Assembly (NCBI GenBank): GCA_046331465.1
Contig: JAXLQV010000001.1
Location: 744,001 to 808,000 of the forward strand
Length of the DNA stretch: 64,000 nucleotides
Source: UBA5066 sp046331465
Lineage (GTDB): Bacteria; Acidobacteriota; Thermoanaerobaculia; UBA5066
Reading direction: 5' to 3'
How positions within the stretch are numbered: position 1 is the first letter of the stretch; each line of letters starts with the position of its first letter. Positions 59,529 through 64,000 of this stretch are shown in pieces. The notes under the pieces are model-generated. The model made no database searches, had not been told where the DNA came from, and saw only the letters and a list, made by a program, of their open reading frames with translations. Both the position numbers and the translations under genes were made by a program.

Positions 59529-59552
59529 TCGCCCGGCGTTCGCCCCGGCCTG

Positions 59553-60296
59553 CTACGTCGGAATCGCCCTCGCCAGACGGACCTGCCCGAAGGCGAAGGG
59601 GACCGCGGTCTCGACGCGCAGGACCCGCGGGCCGAGGCCGAACGGCTGGAAGCCGCGAGCCTGGAGCAGCTCGAGCTCGAAGGGGACCCAGCCTCCCTCG
59701 GGACCGATGGCGAGCACCACGGGGGAGTCGCTGCGGACGTCGCCGCCCGCGAGGCCGCGCGTGGCGGAGGGGTGCGCCAGCAGTCGGACGCAGGCCCCGG
59801 CCGGCCAGAACGCGTCGAGCTCGTCCTCGACGAAGGGCTTGAAGCGCGTGCGCACGGCGACCTCGGGCAGGACCGTGTCGCGCGCCTGCTCGAGCCCGAG
59901 GACGAGGTTCCTCTCGATCTCCGCGGGATCGAGGAACGGCGTGTCGAAGTAGCTCTTCTCGACCCGCTGGGCGCCGACGAGGACGATGCGGCGGGCGCCC
60001 AGCGACGCGGCGGCCTGGAGGACGCGCCGGAGCACCTTGGGCCGCGGCATCGCGAGGAGCAGGTCGACGCCGGCCGGTGGGGGCGGCTCTTCCGTGAAGC
60101 TCGCCGAGAGGCGCACCTCGTCCGGCTCGACGAGGAGCACCGTTCCCTTCCCGACCGGGCCGTTCACGCGACCGACGGTGAGGAGATCGCCGACCCGGGC
60201 GCGGTGGACCTCGTGGACGTGCCGGGCGCGACGGCCCGTGAGCCGCACGCTGCCGTCCGGGGCGAAGTCGGCGGGGAAGAGGAGGATCAGGTTCAC
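59553..60296 (-). CDS. rsmE: 16S rRNA (uracil1498-N3)-methyltransferase
   Basis: A 247-residue SPOUT methyltransferase. The N-terminal PUA-like domain has GRRARHVHEVHRARVGDLLTVG. The C-terminal knot shows ARRIVLVGAQRVEKSYFD, VVLAIGPEGGWVPFELELL and GFQPFGLGPRVLRVETA, which are the RsmE S-adenosylmethionine motifs. It methylates U1498 of 16S rRNA at N3. GTG 60296 is the likely start; no strong ribosome binding site is seen. It is a one-gene unit. Confidence 0.94.
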   Translation of the reverse strand: MNLILLFPADFAPDGSVRLTGRRARHVHEVHRARVGDLLTVGRVNGPVGKGTVLLVEPDEVRLSASFTEEPPPPAGVDLLLAMPRPKVLRRVLQAAASLGARRIVLVGAQRVEKSYFDTPFLDPAEIERNLVLGLEQARDTVLPEVAVRTRFKPFVEDELDAFWPAGACVRLLAHPSATRGLAGGDVRSDSPVVLAIGPEGGWVPFELELLQARGFQPFGLGPRVLRVETAVPFAFGQVRLARAIPT

Positions 60297-60393
60297 GGTC
60301 GGGTGCCGCTCGCACGAGCGGTCGGGGCGCGATTATCGCCGCGGGGTACCGGAGACCCGGGAACGGGACGCGAGGGCCACGGGACGGGCCGAG

Positions 60394-62367
60394 CTACTTC
60401 GCGAGCCTCAGGAGCTCCTCTCCGAGCCCGATCCTCCTGCCCAGCAGAACGGAACCGTCGTTCGTCAGGTGCCCGTCGTCGAGGTAGAGGAACGTCCCGT
60501 CGATCTCGGTCCGGCACCACTCCGTCGTGCAGAGCCAGGGATCGAAGCGGAAGACGTTCACGTCCGAGCCGGCGGCGACGCGGTCGAGCAGCTGGCGGAT
60601 TCCCCGGGAGCCCTGGCGGTACGCCTCGACCGAGACCGCGCAGTCGTCTCGCTCGCGGTCGAACGTCGGCAGGCCGCGCGCCCGGCGTTCGAGGCACTCC
60701 CCGACGTCGACCGTGCCGTCGCCCGGCGGCGGGGCGACCAGGACGACGCGCTTCCCGAGGCCGCGTATCCGGGCCACGGTGCCGTCGAACGCCCCGGCCG
60801 ACGATTCGACCGCGACCGGCTCCACGCCGCTCGCCCCGTTTCGCCTCATCAGGATCCGCGACGGCCCCGCGGCGGACGCTCCCTCCACGTACGAGGAGAA
60901 CACGCTCGCCAGGACCACGGTGTCGATCGACGGCTGGCGCCGGAGGTACTCGAAGACCGAGTCGTTGAACGCGATGCAACCCCGCCCCCAGCTCTCCGCG
61001 TACTCGCGCCCGTCCCAGGGCGCCGCGCCGAGGACGGGCCCGCACATCGATTTCGTCGCCTGCACCACGCCGGCGTCCGTCGAGGCGTCGATTCCCCGGA
61101 CGAGGTGCATCGCGAACGAGTCCCCCCAGACGAGGATCCTCGGCGACGCCGACGAGCGGCAGGGCGCGAGCGCCTCGAAGCGCGTGCCGAAATCGCAGTC
61201 GCCCGAGAAGCCGAAATTGAGCCGCCGGACCTCCCGGTAGTCGACCGGGGAGGTTCGGACCCGGGCGACGAGGAGAGCGGACAGGGCGAGCGCCGCGGTG
61301 GAGGCGGCGAGGACGGCGAACGAGCGTCTCGAGGGAGCGATCGGCGCGCGCCAGAGCGGCCGCTCCACGACGCGATAGAGGAGGAAGGCGATCGGGAAGC
61401 TCGCGCCGAGGAGCGCGAGCCGCACGTGCGCGGGAACCGGGCCGAGCCAGCAGTTGTTCGCGAACGCGAGGAGCGGCCAGTGGACGAGGTAGAGCGAATA
61501 CGAGACGTCGCCGATCGGGGCGAGCGCCCGCGCGAGCCGGTTCTCGCGGAGCCGCGGGTCTTCCGCGAGAAGGACGACGGCGGTGGCGAGGCAGACGAGG
61601 AGCGCGTCCAGGCGCGGGTGCACGGCGTCGATCGGGCGGATCGGAAGGACGACCAGCACGGCGAGGGCAGACGCCACCAGGGGCCCGCGAAGGCGTCCGC
61701 CGAGCGAGACCCCCGAGAGCGCGGCGAAGACGCCGATCGAGAGCTCCCAGTCCCGGGTCGGGAGGAGATAGAAGGCCGTGTCGGGGTGGATCGGCGCCAG
61801 CGCGAAGCAGGCGAGCGCGCTCGCCGCGCAGACGACCCCGACGGCGCGAAGCCAGAAGCGCCGCGGCAGGAGGAAGAGGAACGCCGGCAGGAGGAGGTAG
61901 AACTGCTCCTCGACGGCGAGAGACCAGAAGTGGAGCAGCGGCTTGTTCTCCGCCGGCAGGCTGAAGTAGCCCGTCGCCTGCCAGAGGACGAAGTTCGCCG
62001 AGAAGGTCAGCCCGCCGGCGAGCTGCTTGGCGAAGGAATACCGCTCCTTCGACGTGAGGAGGAAGACCGCGAGGAGCGCCGTGACGGCGAGGGTCGCGTA
62101 GGCGGCGGGGAGGATCCGTTTGGCGCGGCGGAAATAGAAGGCGCGGAACGAGAAGGTCCCGCCGCCGATCTCCCTCGCCAGAAGCCGGGTCATCAGCCAG
62201 CCGGAGATGACGAAGAAGACGTCCACGCCGAGGTATCCCGCCGGGAACCGGGCAGGGAAGGCGTGGTAGAGCAGCGCGAAGAGGATCGCGACGCCGCGGA
62301 GCGCCTGGATGTCGGTGCGCATCGCCGGACGCGGGACGGCGGCCGGAGACTCGCCGGCCGGGCTCAT
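60394..62367 (-). CDS. OafA-type O-acyltransferase with a C-terminal SGNH domain
   Basis: A 657-residue protein. Residues about 15-375 form an acyltransferase-3 domain of about 10 membrane segments with IQALRGVAILFALLYHAFPARFPAG, FFVISGWLMTRLL, FYFRRAKRILPA and HFWSLAVEEQFYLLLP. A linker leads to an SGNH domain (about 400-655) with ILVWGDSFAMHLVRG near 416 and DDGHLTNDGS near 632. Such fused proteins acetylate O-antigen, peptidoglycan or other surface glycans. The SGNH part has paired Cys that could form disulphides in the periplasm. ATG 62367 is used. A TATGCT lies 21 nt upstream. Confidence 0.93.
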   Translation of the reverse strand: MSPAGESPAAVPRPAMRTDIQALRGVAILFALLYHAFPARFPAGYLGVDVFFVISGWLMTRLLAREIGGGTFSFRAFYFRRAKRILPAAYATLAVTALLAVFLLTSKERYSFAKQLAGGLTFSANFVLWQATGYFSLPAENKPLLHFWSLAVEEQFYLLLPAFLFLLPRRFWLRAVGVVCAASALACFALAPIHPDTAFYLLPTRDWELSIGVFAALSGVSLGGRLRGPLVASALAVLVVLPIRPIDAVHPRLDALLVCLATAVVLLAEDPRLRENRLARALAPIGDVSYSLYLVHWPLLAFANNCWLGPVPAHVRLALLGASFPIAFLLYRVVERPLWRAPIAPSRRSFAVLAASTAALALSALLVARVRTSPVDYREVRRLNFGFSGDCDFGTRFEALAPCRSSASPRILVWGDSFAMHLVRGIDASTDAGVVQATKSMCGPVLGAAPWDGREYAESWGRGCIAFNDSVFEYLRRQPSIDTVVLASVFSSYVEGASAAGPSRILMRRNGASGVEPVAVESSAGAFDGTVARIRGLGKRVVLVAPPPGDGTVDVGECLERRARGLPTFDRERDDCAVSVEAYRQGSRGIRQLLDRVAAGSDVNVFRFDPWLCTTEWCRTEIDGTFLYLDDGHLTNDGSVLLGRRIGLGEELLRLAK

Positions 62368-62422
62368 TCGAATTCCACGCGGGCCGCGAGCATAAGGCAG
62401 CCGTTCCGGCGACGGCGACTCC

Positions 62423-62428
62423 TAGAAT
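62423..62428 (+). promoter_or_regulatory. TAGAAT, candidate -10 box of the amidase gene
   Basis: TAGAAT lies 43 nt before the amidase ATG; the leader contains AGGAG at 62460-62464, 7 nt before the start. Confidence 0.5.
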
Positions 62429-62471
62429 CGTTCCCGACAACCCGGACTCGACCGGATCCAGGAGATCCCTC

Positions 62472-64000
62472 ATGGCTCGAACGCCTCTTCTCGCCGCGAC
62501 CCTGGTCCTCGCCACCCTCCCCCTCGCGGCGCAGAAGTCGCCCGCCGGCGGAGCCGCCGCCCCGGCCGGCGCGAAGGCGCCGTTCTCCGTCGTCGAGGCG
62601 TCGATCCCCGAGATGCGCTCGGCGCTGGAGCAGGGGCGCGTCACCTCGCGCGAGCTCGTCCGCCAGTCGCTGGAGCGGATCGCCACGTACGAGGAGACGC
62701 TGAACGGCGTCCTCGCCGTGAACCCGGGGGCGCTGGCCGAGGCGGACGCGCTCGACCGCGAGCGGCGCGAGGGGAAGGTGCGGGGGCCGCTCCACGGGAT
62801 CCCGATCGCGCTCAAGGACAACATCCAGACGACGAACCTGCCGACGACCGGGGGAGCGCTCGCCTTCGAGGGGTTCGTCCCGCCGTACGAGGCCACGCTC
62901 GTGAAGAACCTGCGCGAGGCGGGCGCGATCGTGATCGCGAAGACGGTGATGACCGAGCTCGCGAACTGGATCGCGGGCTCCCCGACCCCGATGCCGACGA
63001 ACTACAGCGCCGTGGGCGGCTACGGCCGGAACCCGTACGACCCGCGCCGCGACCCGCGGGAGGCCACCGCGGACGGCCGGCCGGCCCTGGCGACGGGCGG
63101 CTCGAGCTCGGGCATCGGGACGGCGGCGAGCTTCTGGGCCGCGAACGTCGGGACCGAGACCTCGGGCTCGATCCTCAGCCCGTCGAACCAGTGCATGCTC
63201 GTCGGCATCAAGCCGACCGTCGGCCGCATCAGCCGGAGGGGGATCATTCCGATCACGGCCGACCAGGACACGGCGGGTCCGATGGCGCGATCGGTGACGG
63301 ACGCGGCGATCGTCCTGGGAATCCTCGAGGGCGCGTCACCCGACCCCGACGACCCGGCCACGAAGGCGTGCACGCCCCCGCCGGGCCGGGACTACACGAA
63401 GTTCCTGAACCCGAACGGCCTGAAGGGCGCGCGCATCGGGATCCCGCGCGCCTACTTCTACGCCGAAGCGAAGGTCCCCGGGCGCGAGAAGCCCTCGGGC
63501 GGCCTGAGCAAGGAGGCGGCGGCCCTGATGGAGGAGGCGATCGCCCTCCTGAAGGCCCGTGGGGCGGTCGTCGTCGACCCGGCGGACGTCCCGAGCGTCC
63601 TCGAGGCCGACCCGTCGAAGAGCTACCTCTCCTGGGGCATCTGCTCCGGGACGGACAACGCGAAGGGGAAGGACGCCGGCTGCTCCGTCGTCTTCAAGTA
63701 CGGCATGAAGCGCGACTTCAACGCCTGGCTCGCGACGCTGGGCGCGTCCGCGCCCGTGAAGAGCCTCACCGAGCTCCGCCTCTGGAACCTCGAGCACACG
63801 CGCGCCGGCTCCCTCCGCTACGGCCAGTCGAACCTCGACGTCTCCGACGAGATGGACCTCGTCGCCGACAAGGCCCGGTACGAGGCGGACCGCGCGAAGG
63901 ACCTCCTGCTGGCGGGGACGAACGGCATCGAGGCCGTCATGAAGGCGAACCGCCTCGACGCGCTCCTCTTCCCCGGGGGGAGCGGCGCCTCGATCGCCGC
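62472..64000 (+). CDS. Exported amidase-signature enzyme, cut by the window end
   Basis: At least 509 residues, open at the 3' end. A signal peptide (ARTPLLAATLVLATLPLAAQ) is followed by the amidase-signature fold: EMRSALEQGRVTSRELV, GPLHGIPIALKDNIQTTNLP with the catalytic Lys near residue 115, GGSSSGIGTAASFWAANVGTETSGS with the cis-Ser and nucleophile Ser, and GIKPTVGRISRRGIIP. All three triad residues are present. Enzymes of this exported type hydrolyse amides outside the cytoplasm; the substrate is not deducible. AGGAG lies 7 nt before the ATG. Confidence 0.92.
   Translation, partial: MARTPLLAATLVLATLPLAAQKSPAGGAAAPAGAKAPFSVVEASIPEMRSALEQGRVTSRELVRQSLERIATYEETLNGVLAVNPGALAEADALDRERREGKVRGPLHGIPIALKDNIQTTNLPTTGGALAFEGFVPPYEATLVKNLREAGAIVIAKTVMTELANWIAGSPTPMPTNYSAVGGYGRNPYDPRRDPREATADGRPALATGGSSSGIGTAASFWAANVGTETSGSILSPSNQCMLVGIKPTVGRISRRGIIPITADQDTAGPMARSVTDAAIVLGILEGASPDPDDPATKACTPPPGRDYTKFLNPNGLKGARIGIPRAYFYAEAKVPGREKPSGGLSKEAAALMEEAIALLKARGAVVVDPADVPSVLEADPSKSYLSWGICSGTDNAKGKDAGCSVVFKYGMKRDFNAWLATLGASAPVKSLTELRLWNLEHTRAGSLRYGQSNLDVSDEMDLVADKARYEADRAKDLLLAGTNGIEAVMKANRLDALLFPGGSGASIA

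Noticed and set aside
60293..62896. 867-codon minus-strand frame overlapping the OafA-type gene and the amidase start
   Set aside because: The OafA frame at 60394-62367 and the amidase on the plus strand have full motif sets. This frame has none.

Overview
The window comes from a very GC-rich, Gram-negative-type (diderm) bacterium. Third codon positions are almost all G or C, and GTG and TTG starts are common. It carries lipid A, Kdo, heptose and LPS-export genes (lpxD, lpxB, waaA, msbA-like, rfaE1, rfaE2, waaC-like), an outer-membrane porin, many signal peptides, and an IPTL-CTERM-like secreted protein. This fits a high-GC environmental lineage such as Acidobacteriota, but no rRNA or other taxonomic marker is present, so that placement is only a guess. 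I saw no tRNA, rRNA, CRISPR array, insertion sequence or prophage. Gene packing is tight and gene order looks chromosomal.

Layout. 1-4.2 kb: a lactate-use module (end of an L-lactate permease, an O/P-type porin, a FAD/Fe-S D-lactate dehydrogenase). 4.2-15 kb: housekeeping and small genes (long-chain acyl-CoA ligase, DUF502 protein, ferredoxin, small cytochrome c, DUF2238 and DUF5684-like membrane proteins, TPR protein, OPT transporter, an esterase fused to a secretin-type domain, an IMPACT-domain protein). 15-22.3 kb: stress and repair genes (lon with a palindrome in its promoter, DinB-like, an Ada-AlkA fusion coupled to ogt, GYD, OsmC, SRPBCC). 22.4-27.9 kb: three SGNH hydrolase-like proteins around an MBOAT acyltransferase, a probable envelope O-acylation operon. 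27.9-32.1 kb: metallophosphoesterase, DUF3298/RsiV-like protein, M28 peptidase, PAS protein.

32.3-51 kb is the core of the window: lipid A and inner-core LPS. Eleven minus-strand genes from 43846 down to 35007 are joined by ten consecutive 4-nt stop/start overlaps. Between lpxB/lpxD and the heptose genes lies a dedicated fatty-acid module: a FabZ-like dehydratase, a KS-like protein without the active-site Cys, a long acyl carrier protein, a complete KS, a DUF374-type and an LpxL-type acyltransferase, and a FabL-type enoyl reductase with a Y-x6-K motif. It resembles the rhizobial acpXL/fabF1XL/fabF2XL/fabZXL/lpxXL set that makes very-long-chain acyl groups for lipid A, and I consider it the most interesting system here. 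It is followed by rfaE1-rfaE2-waaC. Across from it are waaA and a second operon: a Kdo-kinase-like domain fused to an ArnT-like glycosyltransferase, a ParB/sulfiredoxin-fold protein, and an MsbA-like exporter.

51-59 kb holds glycan genes (GT2, WaaE-like GT2, two GT39/ArnT-like membrane proteins, a GINT1-like propeller protein, a GT4). 59-64 kb holds a small Cys-rich protein behind a 21-codon leader ORF, rsmE, an OafA-type O-acyltransferase, and the start of a secreted amidase cut by the window end.

Many genes without a Shine-Dalgarno sequence have a TANNNT hexamer 6-10 nt before the start codon, which suggests frequent leaderless transcription. Genes with longer leaders have ordinary AGGAGG-type sites.
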